A DNA stretch of 64,000 nucleotides from Natronogracilivirga saccharolytica (GTDB lineage Bacteria; Bacteroidota; Rhodothermia; Balneolales; Natronogracilivirgulaceae): positions 154,475 through 218,474 of the forward strand of contig NZ_JAFIDN010000007.1 in NCBI RefSeq assembly GCF_017921895.1, in the 5' to 3' direction. Positions 1-10,163 of the stretch are shown here, one piece after another. The position numbers were made by a program, and so were the translations under genes. The notes below the pieces were generated by a model, which made no database searches, was not told the DNA's origin, and saw only the letters and a list, made by a program, of their open reading frames with translations. Within the stretch, counting starts at the first letter, position 1. Each line of letters begins with the position of its first letter.

Positions 1-789
1 GAACCGATGGAGATATTCGGGGCTCCTGTGATAGACCTGAATGTCAGTGTGAATGAGAAAGTTGCCCAGGTAGCTGTCCGGCTGTCGGATGTCGCCCCGG
101 ACGACAAGGCCACCCGCGTGACGTATGGCTTGCTGAATCTTACGCATCAGCGCAGCAATGAGCATCCTCAGTATCTGCAGCCGGGTAAAAAATACAGCTT
201 CAGGGTTCAGCTCAACGATGTGGCCCAGCAGTTTCCCGTGGGACACCGGTTCCGGATCTCCTTGTCCACATCGTACTGGCCGCTGGCCTGGCCGCCGCCG
301 AGACCGGTGAGAATGACCGTTTATGAAGGCGAGGCCATTCTCTACATGCCGGTCCGGCCTGCACGAAAAGAAGACTCTCAGCTGCCCGCTTTCGATGCAC
401 CCGAGGGGGCAGAACCGGTCGCCGTGAAGCAGATACAGCCGGCCAGGCACGACTGGGTTGTAAAGAGGCACCTGGCACATGACCTTTCCATGCTGGAGGT
501 GCAGAATGACAGAGGATTGTTGAAAATCGAAGATATTGAACTGGAAATGGAAGATCGTGTTTTTGAGCGGTATTCTTACAAAACGGCCAACTTCAACTCC
601 GTAAGAGGAGAGGTCAAGGCAAAGCGGGCATTTCGAAGAGGGGACTGGAGCGTGCATACCAATACCCGAACCGTACTGCGGTCTGATGACAAACACTTTT
701 TCCTGCATGCGGAGCTGGATGCCTATGAGGATGATCTCAAGGTTTTTTCTCGGACATGGAACCGGATTATCCCCCGGGATTTTGTTTGA
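1..789 (+). CDS. CocE/NonD-family hydrolase, C-terminal part (cut by window edge)
   Basis: The reading frame is open from base 1, so the start and the alpha/beta-hydrolase catalytic core lie upstream of the window. What remains (about 262 residues) matches the C-terminal beta-sandwich domain of X-Pro dipeptidyl-peptidase/CocE-type serine hydrolases: a jelly-roll with the segments VAVRLSDVAP, YLQPGKKYSFRVQL and FPVGHRFRISLS. A further tail of about 120 residues (RHDWVVKRHLAHD onward) is typical of the bacterial CocE/NonD group. The family hydrolyses esters or peptides; the substrate cannot be told from this fragment. The 3' end overlaps the convergent membrane-protein gene by 23 bases. Confidence 0.85.
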   Translation, partial: EPMEIFGAPVIDLNVSVNEKVAQVAVRLSDVAPDDKATRVTYGLLNLTHQRSNEHPQYLQPGKKYSFRVQLNDVAQQFPVGHRFRISLSTSYWPLAWPPPRPVRMTVYEGEAILYMPVRPARKEDSQLPAFDAPEGAEPVAVKQIQPARHDWVVKRHLAHDLSMLEVQNDRGLLKIEDIELEMEDRVFERYSYKTANFNSVRGEVKAKRAFRRGDWSVHTNTRTVLRSDDKHFFLHAELDAYEDDLKVFSRTWNRIIPRDFV

Positions 790-1144
790 ACAGGGAGGAG
801 TGCTTGATCTGACCCGCACCCAGCGCCGCAATGGAGGCGGGCAGGGCACCGACAAGGAAGGTCACCGGAAACAACATCCATTCCGATGGCAGCTGGAAAA
901 GGGTGCTGATTCTGGCCAGTAGTGCCGTTGAATGTGTTGCAGACAGGTAAAGTGCAAACAGCACCCAGAGAAGCCCGACAGCCAGAAATACAACAGCAGA
1001 TGTTTGCCAGGGTTTCAGCTTGCTTATCCATCCTGCACCAATGCCGATGACCACCACAATCCACCATGGCAAAAATAATTGCAGTATCAGTGCAGACAAA
1101 AAGACAAGCACGAAAAGAGCCGTTGCGGAAGATCCCGGATTCAT
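767..1144 (-). CDS. small four-helix membrane protein, unknown function
   Basis: A 125-residue hydrophobic protein with about four predicted membrane segments (around residues 8-25, 27-42, 48-68 and 88-110). No motif gives a function. Its start overlaps the stop of the upstream penicillin-acylase-family gene in an ATGA arrangement (start 1144, stop 1141), so the two are almost certainly co-transcribed and translationally coupled. The 3' end overlaps the convergent hydrolase gene. I do not recognise the family. Confidence 0.75.
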   Translation of the reverse strand: MNPGSSATALFVLVFLSALILQLFLPWWIVVVIGIGAGWISKLKPWQTSAVVFLAVGLLWVLFALYLSATHSTALLARISTLFQLPSEWMLFPVTFLVGALPASIAALGAGQIKHSSLFKQNPGG

Positions 1145-3576
1145 TGTGATTCGTTTGGTTTGAGAATGATTGTCGATGATGTGAGTTCGTCATCTTCGTT
1201 GACGGAGTGCCAGAAACGCAATTCCCGGAAGGTTCCGGATGACCAGTCATCAATCATTTTGTCGTAATCGGGATGTCCGGGCCTGCCCGGTTGTCCGCCC
1301 GGGTAGTGTCCGTAAGCGCGGATTTCAGGCCCGAGCTCAACGATCATCCGCCACGATGGAGCATGCCTGGAACCGACAGCATTGACGGCTTCTGCCGTGC
1401 CTCCTGTGATCACACGCTCCCGGCCGAATCCGGGCAGGTCAGCAAGATGACCGACGGAAAAATTGCGGTCGTAGCCATACTGCCACGATTCCGGATCATC
1501 TCCGTAATTATCAAAAAACTCGTCTGCCGCATTGTTGAAAGCAGCTTGAATGCTTCTGTCCACATCGGTCCGGAACACATCATGTTCTTCATCCAGCAGC
1601 AGGTGGTAAGTTACAGTACGATCCGGCCGCCTGATATAAATGTCATTGTTTTCATGTTCACTGAACAGGGGATTCCATAACTCATCGCGCATTTTTTGTT
1701 CCCACAAAGAGAAAAAATGGGCAACGGGACTGTCAGGACGAAAATGGTAATCCCACTCTTCGAGCAGGGCAATGATCGTATCGCGCCTGTCACCATAGTC
1801 ATCGTTGTCAAGGCGGCGCAGCATGAAAGGAAGAATCTTGGCGGCATGCAGCGAAAGATCATCCATCAGCATCTCCTTGAAAAAGCCGGCTGTCATATCT
1901 TCGGCCTCGTCAAGCAAATTGTTGATGCGGACGCCGCGGGAGAAGTCGGCATAAAACCGGCCGAGAAAGTAGGGATAGCCGGAAGCAACAGGATTCTGAT
2001 TTGCCGTGCTTACAAATCCCCGTTCGGGATTGGTGCTGCGCGGAAGATGTTCAAACGGAATGAACTCATTCCAGTCATATGCCGGATCACTGCCGTCGCT
2101 GATGTAGGATCCCTGGTCCCTGAACCGAACCGGAAACTGTCCGTAATGGCCGATGGAAATGTTTCCTTCACGGTCGGCATAGGTGAAATTCTGAGTGATA
2201 TTGGTAAAATGCCGCATGGCATCCTCAAATTCCTGCTCATTCCGCGCCCGGTTGTAACCGTAAACAGCCTTCAGAATATTTCCCGGTTGGTGAGCCAGCC
2301 ATTTTACAGCATGGCCTTTGGGATAACGTTCCGATGCGATGGTCTCATCAAAAGGTTGGGTGACCGGACCATGATGAGTATAAAGAACTGTGTCTTGCAC
2401 TGTCTCAGCACCTCTGACCCGGATCTTTTCAATCCTCCGCTCAACAGGCTTCCACTCACCGTCGTGACGATACTCCCGGCGGCTCTCATCGCGAAATTCG
2501 ATTTCATAAACATCAAGCACCTGCGACCCCGCATTGGTGATCCCCCATGCGATTAACTCGTTGAATCCGATGACAACCCCGGGTGCAGCCGGGGGAGCAA
2601 CACCATAGACATTGATATTCTCGCTGTTCAGCTGTACTTCATGCCAGATCGAGGGAAGTGTGACACTAAGGTGCGGATCACTTGCCAGCATCGGGTATCC
2701 GCTTTGCGTTTTACTTCCGTCCACAGCCCAGGAATTGCTCCCAATACCAGATTGAGGCTCGTTTAAAGGAAGTTCATCCGTTATTCCGGGGACAAAGTCG
2801 TCATCCGGTTTTTGCGGGATAAGAGGGTCAAAATCCCACTCCTGGTCCGGCGGAATCATCGGATCAACCCACGGAAGCTCTTGCGGATAGAGCATATGGT
2901 ATATATCCTCATCAAGCAGGGCCAGGGCATTGGTCTGGGCATGTGCGCGGGAGCCGGAGGTCAGGGTCTGGGATAGGTTCATCAGCATAAGCGCCGGATG
3001 CCGCTCGGTGAACCGGTCCGGTTCGGCATCCATGATTTTGTATTCAACCGGATAATCACGAGGATGCAGCTGATCTATCCAGGCATTGAAACCTTCGGTG
3101 TAAGCGCGGATTGCCGCAGCAATTTCCGGATCTTCCATCATGGAAGCGGCATTAACGTCGGCGCCATGGCCCATCCCAAGCCTCCTCTGCGCACGATCAT
3201 ACGAAACCGCCTGCTCACCGACAATCTCGGAGATCCGTCCCCCGGCGGCACGAGACTGAAAATCAACTTGCCAGAGCCGGTCTCTTGCAGTCACAAAACC
3301 CTGGGCGAAATAAAGGTCGTAATCATTACTGGCAAAAATGTGAGGAACACCACGGTCATCGTACCGGACCATCACCTCATCCTGAAGATGTGTATCTTTA
3401 ATCACCAGATCCCTGATCCCCTCTGACTCCATGTTTTGCCAGAATCCGGTGTAGGGGCTGAAGAATGGTCCGGGCGGAGGGATGGTATCAATCCGGTGAT
3501 GAAGAACACGGGTCAGCAAAATTGCAATCACAATTAACACAATGCCGTTGAATAGCCGGATATGCCGTGACTTCAT
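1141..3576 (-). CDS. penicillin acylase family protein (Ntn hydrolase)
   Basis: An N-terminal-nucleophile amidohydrolase of the penicillin acylase type, made as a precursor and self-cleaved before the nucleophile serine. The SNSW motif (serine codon at about 2737-2739) fits the Ser-Asn-X-Trp start of the beta chain. Before it lies an alpha-chain region with VRYDDRGVPHIFASN and the family's YFAQGFVTARDRLWQ segment; after it come DPHLSVTLPSIWHEVQL and GVVIGFNELIAWGITN. I chose the Met at 3576, which gives a clean N-terminal membrane anchor or signal (RLFNGIVLIVIAILL); the frame is open to an ATG at 3675. The substrate could be N-acyl amides, acyl-homoserine lactones or beta-lactams; nothing in the sequence decides. 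It is the first gene of a two-gene unit with the small membrane protein. Confidence 0.88.
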   Translation of the reverse strand: MKSRHIRLFNGIVLIVIAILLTRVLHHRIDTIPPPGPFFSPYTGFWQNMESEGIRDLVIKDTHLQDEVMVRYDDRGVPHIFASNDYDLYFAQGFVTARDRLWQVDFQSRAAGGRISEIVGEQAVSYDRAQRRLGMGHGADVNAASMMEDPEIAAAIRAYTEGFNAWIDQLHPRDYPVEYKIMDAEPDRFTERHPALMLMNLSQTLTSGSRAHAQTNALALLDEDIYHMLYPQELPWVDPMIPPDQEWDFDPLIPQKPDDDFVPGITDELPLNEPQSGIGSNSWAVDGSKTQSGYPMLASDPHLSVTLPSIWHEVQLNSENINVYGVAPPAAPGVVIGFNELIAWGITNAGSQVLDVYEIEFRDESRREYRHDGEWKPVERRIEKIRVRGAETVQDTVLYTHHGPVTQPFDETIASERYPKGHAVKWLAHQPGNILKAVYGYNRARNEQEFEDAMRHFTNITQNFTYADREGNISIGHYGQFPVRFRDQGSYISDGSDPAYDWNEFIPFEHLPRSTNPERGFVSTANQNPVASGYPYFLGRFYADFSRGVRINNLLDEAEDMTAGFFKEMLMDDLSLHAAKILPFMLRRLDNDDYGDRRDTIIALLEEWDYHFRPDSPVAHFFSLWEQKMRDELWNPLFSEHENNDIYIRRPDRTVTYHLLLDEEHDVFRTDVDRSIQAAFNNAADEFFDNYGDDPESWQYGYDRNFSVGHLADLPGFGRERVITGGTAEAVNAVGSRHAPSWRMIVELGPEIRAYGHYPGGQPGRPGHPDYDKMIDDWSSGTFRELRFWHSVNEDDELTSSTIILKPNESQ

Positions 3577-3853
3577 ATTGTATGAACAGATTATCAGGTA
3601 TGTAATGGGTCGCAGCCGGATCAGGTTGAATAACCGCAGGAACCACCCTTCAGCCGCGCCAGCTGCATTGGTCATATCTTAAATGTAACAAAATGAATGC
3701 AGAATCCACGATTGCCGATTAGTTCTTTTTATGTATTTTTTTGAGGATGAATGTTCGAAAAGTCAGTTGGTTCTGCAGGTGGTTCTGTCAGGCAGGCAGT
3801 TCTGTCCTGAACAGAGAGCTCCGGAATCACTTAATAAAAGTATAAATAGCTAC

Positions 3854-5686
3854 GTGAAAAAAAAGTCAGCATACTTCAACGTTTTTCCGCTTTTGATACT
3901 GGTGTTCATGCTCACCCTGTCCGCAGCCTGCGAACAGAAGGATCAGGATGCAGAAACCGTCGATTACGACCTGCCGGAACAGCCGGAAATTGCAACCGGA
4001 TACACTTCCAACCCCGGATGGAAAACCTCTGAATTCGCCGTTGCGGCGGCGCACCCTCTGGCCGCGGATGCCGGATATCAGATTCTGAAAAACGGCGGTT
4101 CGGCCGTTGATGCCGCAATTGCCATTCAGCTGGTGCTGACACTCGTTGAACCTCAGTCGAGTGGAATCGGAGGCGGAGCATTCCTGCTGCACTGGGACGG
4201 ACTCGAAGTTACCGCATTTAACGGACGTGAAACCGCTCCGGACGGTGCGAACCAGGAAATGTTTCTGGATGAAAACGGAGATCCGCTTCCTTTTACGGAT
4301 GCTGTTCACAGCGGTCTTTCGGTCGGTGTACCTGGTACCCTGGCGATGCTCCGTGACGCCCACCGCAGGCACGGCAAGCTCGAATGGAAGGATTTGTTCG
4401 TGCCTGCCATCACACTGGCAGAGGAGGGGTTCCGGATCACACCACGGCTGTATCAGCAGGTTTCTGCTGATGAAAGGCTGGCTGATGATGAGATTGCCCG
4501 CAATTATTTTTTTGATGAAGAGGGGGAACCGCATCCGGTCGGACATACACTGAAAAATCCGGCGCTTGCCCGCATCCTCAACCGTATATCCGAAGAGGGA
4601 ATTTCGGCGTTTTACCAGGGTGCCGTGGCGGATAACCTGGTGGAACGTGTCCGCCGGCATGACCGGCCCGGTACCATCAGAATTGGCGATATTACCCGCT
4701 ATCCCGATCGCGAAACGGAAACAGAACCGCTTTGCAATCCATGGAGGGAGTACAGGGTGTGCGGATTTCCGCCGCCTTCCTCCGGTCATCTTGCTGTCAT
4801 GCAGATTCTTGGAATCATGGAAAACCTGAATCCGCCTCCGGAACCCTTGCGGGCCGACACCATCCCCTCGGCCGAATGGCTGCACCAGTTCCTGGAGGCA
4901 TCCAAACTGGCCTTTGCAGACCGCGGCCGCTATGTCGGCGATCCTGATTTTGTTCATGCTCCTGGTGATGACTGGCAAAGCATGCTTCAACCTGATTATC
5001 TGTCAGAGCGTGCATCACTCATTGGCTCTGAATCGATGGGTCAGGCGGAGCCGGGCGAACCGGGCGAGTTAGCCGAAATGTTCGGTGAGCACCCCGTCCA
5101 GCCCGATGCAGGAACAAGCCACATTAGTGTTATCGATCCTGACGGAAATGCTGTGTCCATGACCACGACTATTGAGCAGGCCTTTGGCAGCCGTGTGATG
5201 GCTGACGGGGGAACCGGGCTGAGAGGGGGCTATATGCTTAACAACGAGCTGACAGATTTTTCTTTTGAGCCAAAAGATGATGAAGGCCGGCTGATAGCCA
5301 ACAGGGTGCAGCCCGGCAAACAACCGCGGTCGAGTATGAGCCCGACACTTGTTTTCGATTCCGGAAGCGGTGATCTGGTCGCAACGCTTGGCTCCCCGGG
5401 AGGCGCTGCTATTATCCATTACACGGCAAAAACCCTGGCCGGAATGCTGGGTTTCGGACTTGATGCACAGCAGGCGATTAACATGCCCAATTTTGCCAAT
5501 TTTAACGGGCCGTCCGTGCTTGAGGAGGGAAGATTCCCCGAAGAGGTAATTCGTGATCTGGAGGATCAGGGCCATGAAATTTCAGAACGTTCGCTGACCA
5601 GTGGAATCCAGGCTGTTCAGCGCATTGAGCAGGGCTGGTTCGGCGGAGCAGATGGCCGCAGAGAAGGGGTAGTAATGGGTGAGTGA
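3854..5686 (+). CDS. ggt: gamma-glutamyltransferase precursor (lipoprotein)
   Basis: Gamma-glutamyltranspeptidase cleaves gamma-glutamyl bonds (glutathione and related peptides) and transfers the glutamyl group or hydrolyses it. Family marks are AVAAAHPLAADAGYQILK, SAVDAAIA, EPQSSGIGGGAFLLHWDG, the glutamate-binding FNGRETAP, and the autocatalytic cleavage site before Thr in DAGTSHISVID (Thr codon at 5114), followed by GGTGLRGGYMLNNELTDFS and SSMSPTLVF. The frame runs back to 3731, but the first 41 codons look non-coding. The GTG at 3854 gives a standard lipoprotein signal ending in LSAAC, so I place the start there. This predicts an envelope-anchored enzyme. It stands alone, divergent from the acylase gene. 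Confidence 0.93.
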   Translation: MKKKSAYFNVFPLLILVFMLTLSAACEQKDQDAETVDYDLPEQPEIATGYTSNPGWKTSEFAVAAAHPLAADAGYQILKNGGSAVDAAIAIQLVLTLVEPQSSGIGGGAFLLHWDGLEVTAFNGRETAPDGANQEMFLDENGDPLPFTDAVHSGLSVGVPGTLAMLRDAHRRHGKLEWKDLFVPAITLAEEGFRITPRLYQQVSADERLADDEIARNYFFDEEGEPHPVGHTLKNPALARILNRISEEGISAFYQGAVADNLVERVRRHDRPGTIRIGDITRYPDRETETEPLCNPWREYRVCGFPPPSSGHLAVMQILGIMENLNPPPEPLRADTIPSAEWLHQFLEASKLAFADRGRYVGDPDFVHAPGDDWQSMLQPDYLSERASLIGSESMGQAEPGEPGELAEMFGEHPVQPDAGTSHISVIDPDGNAVSMTTTIEQAFGSRVMADGGTGLRGGYMLNNELTDFSFEPKDDEGRLIANRVQPGKQPRSSMSPTLVFDSGSGDLVATLGSPGGAAIIHYTAKTLAGMLGFGLDAQQAINMPNFANFNGPSVLEEGRFPEEVIRDLEDQGHEISERSLTSGIQAVQRIEQGWFGGADGRREGVVMGE

Positions 5687-5800
5687 ATGATTTTTCCCGG
5701 TAAATCCGTTGCATAATTACGTATTGGCTGTATTTTTAAAAACAATAACACCTGGCAGACACGAAATTATGCCGGCCGGGGCTTCAATACTGCTGAAATC

Positions 5801-6451
5801 ATGATAAATAAACTGGGTTATTCGGTTGTGTTCGCAGTGGTGTTGCTTACTGCGTGGATGGTGTCATCATGCGCGTTTCCGGAGGCGGACCGGGAGGAGG
5901 TGCCGGAGGTGCTTCAGGAAGGCGTCGCCAGCTGGTACGGCCCTGGTTTTCATGGAAGGCGTACTTCAAACGGTGAAATTTATAATGAAAACGATACTAC
6001 AGCCGCCCATCGCACCCTTCCGTTTGACACGGTAGTCCGGGTAGTAAATACGGAAAATGAAAAATCGGTAAAGGTCCGAATCAACGACCGCGGCCCATAT
6101 GTCGGCGACCGGATCATCGACCTTTCCCGGGCTGCTGCACAGGAAATAGATATGCTTGATTCGGGTACGGCCAGAGTCAGACTGGAGCTGGTAGAAGCAG
6201 GCGGCGACATTCCGGATGACCTGGAGCAGGAGTTGTTCACCATTCAGCTGGCGGAATACAGCGGTCCGATGTACGCCGAGCGTTTTGCAGAAGATGTCGG
6301 CGGTGAAGCGCGGGTCGAGTACGTTGATATGTTTCAGCGCGGCAGGTACATGGTCTATCACGGCACCTATTACAGCATTCAAAGTGCCAGGGAAGACCTC
6401 GCATTGCTCCGGGAGCAGGGATACGACGGGCTGGTCAAGCAGATCAACTAG
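5801..6451 (+). CDS. rlpA: RlpA-type septal ring lipoprotein (DPBB + SPOR)
   Basis: A 216-residue lipoprotein with signal and lipobox (MVSSC). Residues about 41-130 form the double-psi beta-barrel of RlpA: GVASWYGPGFHGRRTSNGE, AAHRTLPFDTVVRV, and the NDRGPYVGDRIIDLS signature with its Asp. The C-terminal 75 residues (FTIQLAEYSGPMYAERFAED to VKQIN) look like a SPOR peptidoglycan-binding domain. RlpA proteins are lytic transglycosylases acting on denuded glycan strands at the septum; in some species the activity is lost. Its 3' end overlaps the convergent acyl-CoA synthetase gene by 8 bases. Confidence 0.9.
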   Translation: MINKLGYSVVFAVVLLTAWMVSSCAFPEADREEVPEVLQEGVASWYGPGFHGRRTSNGEIYNENDTTAAHRTLPFDTVVRVVNTENEKSVKVRINDRGPYVGDRIIDLSRAAAQEIDMLDSGTARVRLELVEAGGDIPDDLEQELFTIQLAEYSGPMYAERFAEDVGGEARVEYVDMFQRGRYMVYHGTYYSIQSAREDLALLREQGYDGLVKQIN

Positions 6452-8522
6452 ACCGGAGTGCCCCTCTGATGTCAATGGCGTAAGTTCCCTTGCCTTGCTC
6501 TAAAACATAGAGCGGATTCATCTCCATCTCCTGAATTTCCGGATGACCGGCTGCCAGGTTCCCCATTTTGATCAGAATATCCACCACGGCATCCATGTCC
6601 GCCGGAGGAAGATTTCTCCAGCCTTTCAGCTTTCTTCCGGCTATGGTAGAAGCGATCAGACGCCGGGCTTCACCTTCGTTCAGAGGTGCAATTGCTGTTT
6701 CAATATCCTTGTACAGCTCAACTTCAGTACCGCCGGTCCCGAAAACAATCAGCGGACCAAATTGCGGATCCTGCTTGATGCCGATAATCACTTCCTGTCC
6801 GCCTGTCAGCATCTTCTGAATTAGAACACCCTGCAATTCCGCACCGGCATCCGAAGCTGCTGCGGTTATCTCATTCCAGGCATTACGGACATCATCTTCA
6901 TTATTCAGCCCCATTTTAATCCCGCCGACATCCGATTTATGCGTGAACTTTTCCGAAATCATTTTCATGACAACCGGATAACCGATTTTCTCTGAGAGGC
7001 CGACTGCCTCGTCAGCATCAGACGCTTTGTCCTGTTCGGGAAGCGGAATATCGTAGGCTCCGGCCAGAGCCTCCCACTGTTGCGATGCGGCAAGTTCGTC
7101 TGCGCCGGAGGGCTTTTGAGGTGTTTCCGTCATATCATCAAAGGCAGTTACCTGCTCTTCATTAATGAGGTCCAGCCAATCCTTCCGCTCAACCATGTAC
7201 TGCAGAATGGCAGCTGTTCTTTCAGGGAACGGCACATTCGGAATACGCCGCTTGTTCAGAATTTCCAGCGCCTCTTTGGATGATTCCTTGCCCATAATGG
7301 AAGTGAGTACCGGCTTCCGGTGCAGTTTCGATGTTTCAGCAACCACTTCCGCCAGTCCGGACGGAAGAAACCAGTCCTGCGGGACCTGGATGACCACAAC
7401 GGCATCGACCGTTTCGTCAGCAAGCAGGGCATCAAGGGCAAGCCCGTACACAGCCGGACCCGATCCTGCCAGAACATCCACCGGATTGTTGACACTTGCA
7501 GCCGCAGGCAGCCTCGTCTTCAGAAAGGATTTCGTCTCCTCCGTCAGCGGTGCAATCTCCATCCCGTTCTTTTCGATGGCGTCCACAGTCAGAATGGCGA
7601 GCCCGCCCGCGTTGGTAAGTACGGCCACCCGGTTGCCTTTCGGCAGCGGCTGCCAGGCAAGAGCACGGGCCGAATCAAACATCACCTCCATGTTTTCTGC
7701 CTTCAGGATACCCGCTTTGCGGAATGCCGCGTTGTAGGCATCATTGCTTCCGGACAAAGCGCCGGTATGCGATGACACGGCAAGTGCACCCTTGTCGCTT
7801 TGTCCGCCCTTCAGAATCATGAACGGTTTGCTGAGTGAAATTTCGGTGGCTTTTTGCAGGAACTTACGTCCGTCCGTGATCCCTTCGGCGTAAGCGGTGA
7901 TAACTTTTGTTTCCCGGTGCTGACCGATCTCATCAATCATGTCGGTTTCGGTGATGTCCATCTGGTTGCCCAGACTTGCCATTCGTGAAAACCCGATCCC
8001 GGATCCGGCTGCCCAGTCTATCACGGCAACCACAAGAGCCCCGGATTGCGAAATGAATCCGATTTCCCCTTTTTCGGGCATGCCGATGATGAAGGTGGTG
8101 TTGAGCGGAGTGTGCGTATCGATCACACCGATACAGTTCGGCCCGATAACGCGGACGCCCAGCCTTTGTGCCGTCTCTTTCAGCTTTTCTTCCAGCATCC
8201 GGCCCTGTTCACCCGTCTCACTGAAACCGCCGCTCATGACGATGATATTCCGGATACCTTTTTCCCCGCACTTCTCCACTACACCGGGAACCGCCTTTGC
8301 CGGAATGATAACCAGTGCCAGATCAATGTCATCCGGCAGATCTTCGATGGATACGTGACAGGTCACTCCAAGAATCTCATTGTACGATTTGCTCACCGGG
8401 TGAATCGATCCCGGAAACTCGAATCGCAAAAGATTATTGATAACATCGTATCCAAGTTTGTTGGGATCTCCTGATGCACCAATGACGGCAATTTTCTGAG
8501 GCGTAAAGAACTTTTTCAGCAT
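6444..8522 (-). CDS. acetate--CoA ligase (ADP-forming)/acyl-CoA synthetase, fused subunits
   Basis: A 692-residue NDP-forming acyl-CoA synthetase with the alpha and beta halves fused. Order: CoA-binding Rossmann domain (IAVIGASGDPNKLGYDV, residues 11-27), succinyl-CoA-ligase-like domain with the phospho-histidine motif SSHTGALSG (His about 252), then a C-terminal ATP-grasp domain from about residue 480 (GYPVVMKMISEKFTHKSDVGG, VLIQKMLTGGQEVIIGI, EMEMNPLYVL). The reaction interconverts acyl-CoA + ADP + Pi with acid + ATP + CoA. Substrate range is not readable; acetate or branched and aryl acids made during amino-acid breakdown are usual. It lies near, but convergent to, genes separate from the 10-16 kb CoA-dependent operon. 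Confidence 0.88.
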   Translation of the reverse strand: MLKKFFTPQKIAVIGASGDPNKLGYDVINNLLRFEFPGSIHPVSKSYNEILGVTCHVSIEDLPDDIDLALVIIPAKAVPGVVEKCGEKGIRNIIVMSGGFSETGEQGRMLEEKLKETAQRLGVRVIGPNCIGVIDTHTPLNTTFIIGMPEKGEIGFISQSGALVVAVIDWAAGSGIGFSRMASLGNQMDITETDMIDEIGQHRETKVITAYAEGITDGRKFLQKATEISLSKPFMILKGGQSDKGALAVSSHTGALSGSNDAYNAAFRKAGILKAENMEVMFDSARALAWQPLPKGNRVAVLTNAGGLAILTVDAIEKNGMEIAPLTEETKSFLKTRLPAAASVNNPVDVLAGSGPAVYGLALDALLADETVDAVVVIQVPQDWFLPSGLAEVVAETSKLHRKPVLTSIMGKESSKEALEILNKRRIPNVPFPERTAAILQYMVERKDWLDLINEEQVTAFDDMTETPQKPSGADELAASQQWEALAGAYDIPLPEQDKASDADEAVGLSEKIGYPVVMKMISEKFTHKSDVGGIKMGLNNEDDVRNAWNEITAAASDAGAELQGVLIQKMLTGGQEVIIGIKQDPQFGPLIVFGTGGTEVELYKDIETAIAPLNEGEARRLIASTIAGRKLKGWRNLPPADMDAVVDILIKMGNLAAGHPEIQEMEMNPLYVLEQGKGTYAIDIRGALRSS

Positions 8523-8672
8523 GATGACTTTAGTTGGATGACATGGTGAAGAATAATTGCGTCTGACTCCGGCCTGGAATCGGCAAAGCTGTTAAATTAT
8601 ATGAATCATCAACTTCCGGCAAGATTTCAGAAAGCGTATATTATGGTAAACCATAACGACAGGCAACTCCCT

Positions 8673-10163
8673 ATGATCCGAATAATACGAAATTCCATAG
8701 TTTTTTTGACTATTATCCTGCTCGCAGGCGGGTGTACTATTCAGCGAAATCCGGTTTCCGGAAATAAACGGCTCATGGCCTACTCCTGGAATCAGGAAGT
8801 ACAGATCGGACAGGAAGTCGACAAGGAGTTTACTGCCCAGTACGGGTTGTTCGATGACCACAATACAACCGAATTTGTGGACAAACTCGGTCACAAACTG
8901 CTTGAAGTCAGCCACATGAGACGAGAGGACACCGACCGGCAGTTTCGCGAAACCGAGTTCTATTTCCGGGTTCTGGACAGTCCTGTCGTTAACGCATTTG
9001 CCCTGCCCGGCGGATATGTCTATGTAACCAGGGGGTTGCTGGCACATCTCAACAATGAAGCGCAGCTGGCCGTGGTCGTCGGTCACGAAATCGGCCACGT
9101 TGCCGCCCGGCATGCCTCTCAAAGGGCGATGCGGCAGTCGCTGGGACAAATTGCCATCATTGGCGGGGCCGTACTTGGTCAGGAATTTCTGGGACTGCCC
9201 GGCGAAAGTATTCTCAACATGAGCAGCCAGGCCGCACAGCTTATTTTTCTCAGTTACGGTCGGGATGCCGAGCGGGAATCCGACCGGCTTGGAGTGGAGT
9301 ACGCAGCCAAGGCAGGGTATGCCGCCGGTGAGGGCGCCGCATTTTTTACAAGCCTGAAACGTATTTCCGAAGAAGCCGGACACTCCATTCCTTCTTTCCT
9401 TTCAAGTCACCCCGATCCCGGCGAAAGGGAGAAAACGATTCCGGAGCTTGCCCGTGAATGGGCTGAAAAAGGGTATGAACAAACCGAAAAAAATGAAGAG
9501 CAATACATGGAACTGCTTGACGGAATGATTTTCGGTGAAAACCCGCGGGAAGGATTTTTGGACAATGACCGGTTCGTCCATCCGGAGCTGGCTTTTCAGT
9601 TTTCCGTTCCCGACAGATGGCGGCTTATCAATGAGCGACAGCAGGTAATCCTGGTCAGTTCATCCGAAAACGCGGTGATGATATTCCGGATTGACGGAGA
9701 GTCGGAATCTGCGCGGGAGTCGGTGGAAGGTGTCACGGCGCAGGAGGGGATCTCTGTGAACAGCAGCTCGGAAACCCGTAGCAGCGGACGATATACAGCC
9801 TATAAGGCAGATGCAACCATTGAGCAGGATCAGGAGGATTTACGTGCATTGATCTGGGCAGTTGAATATGACGACCGTATTTACCGCTTTATCAACTACA
9901 CACCGGTGGGCTCCTTTGAGGAGTACGAATCTGCTTTTACAGCAGTTCCTGAATCATTTGATGAACTGACGGACCGGGATATACTCGATGTCCGCCCGGT
10001 TACACTGCAAGTCAGTCGCGCCGACAGGGACGGCCGGTTTGAGGACTTCCTGCCGGACGAGCTGCCGATGAATATTTCCGCCGAGCAGGTAGCAATCATC
10101 AACCAGGCAGAGCTGGATGAGCAAATCGAATCGGGCAGATTCCTTAAAATTCCTGTCCAGTAG
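8673..10163 (+). CDS. M48-family metalloprotease lipoprotein (BepA/LoiP-like)
   Basis: A zinc metalloprotease with lipoprotein signal (IVFLTIILLAGGC) and the HExxH motif in VVVGHEIGHVAARHAS; the third ligand Glu is probably in DAERESDRLGVEYA. The M48 domain spans about the first 265 residues; the remaining 230 (from HPELAFQFSVPDRWRL) form an extra domain seen in many Bacteroidota homologues. The frame starts at 8601, but the ATG at 8673 directly precedes the signal peptide and has AGG about nine bases upstream; the ATG at 8643 is a second option. Such proteases act in outer-membrane protein quality control. The last 20 bases overlap the convergent thiolase gene. Confidence 0.88.
   Translation: MIRIIRNSIVFLTIILLAGGCTIQRNPVSGNKRLMAYSWNQEVQIGQEVDKEFTAQYGLFDDHNTTEFVDKLGHKLLEVSHMRREDTDRQFRETEFYFRVLDSPVVNAFALPGGYVYVTRGLLAHLNNEAQLAVVVGHEIGHVAARHASQRAMRQSLGQIAIIGGAVLGQEFLGLPGESILNMSSQAAQLIFLSYGRDAERESDRLGVEYAAKAGYAAGEGAAFFTSLKRISEEAGHSIPSFLSSHPDPGEREKTIPELAREWAEKGYEQTEKNEEQYMELLDGMIFGENPREGFLDNDRFVHPELAFQFSVPDRWRLINERQQVILVSSSENAVMIFRIDGESESARESVEGVTAQEGISVNSSSETRSSGRYTAYKADATIEQDQEDLRALIWAVEYDDRIYRFINYTPVGSFEEYESAFTAVPESFDELTDRDILDVRPVTLQVSRADRDGRFEDFLPDELPMNISAEQVAIINQAELDEQIESGRFLKIPVQ

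Noticed and set aside
3866..4990. Open frame (374 codons, minus strand) antisense to ggt
   Set aside because: The plus strand encodes gamma-glutamyltransferase with all family motifs; the antisense product has no protein-like pattern.
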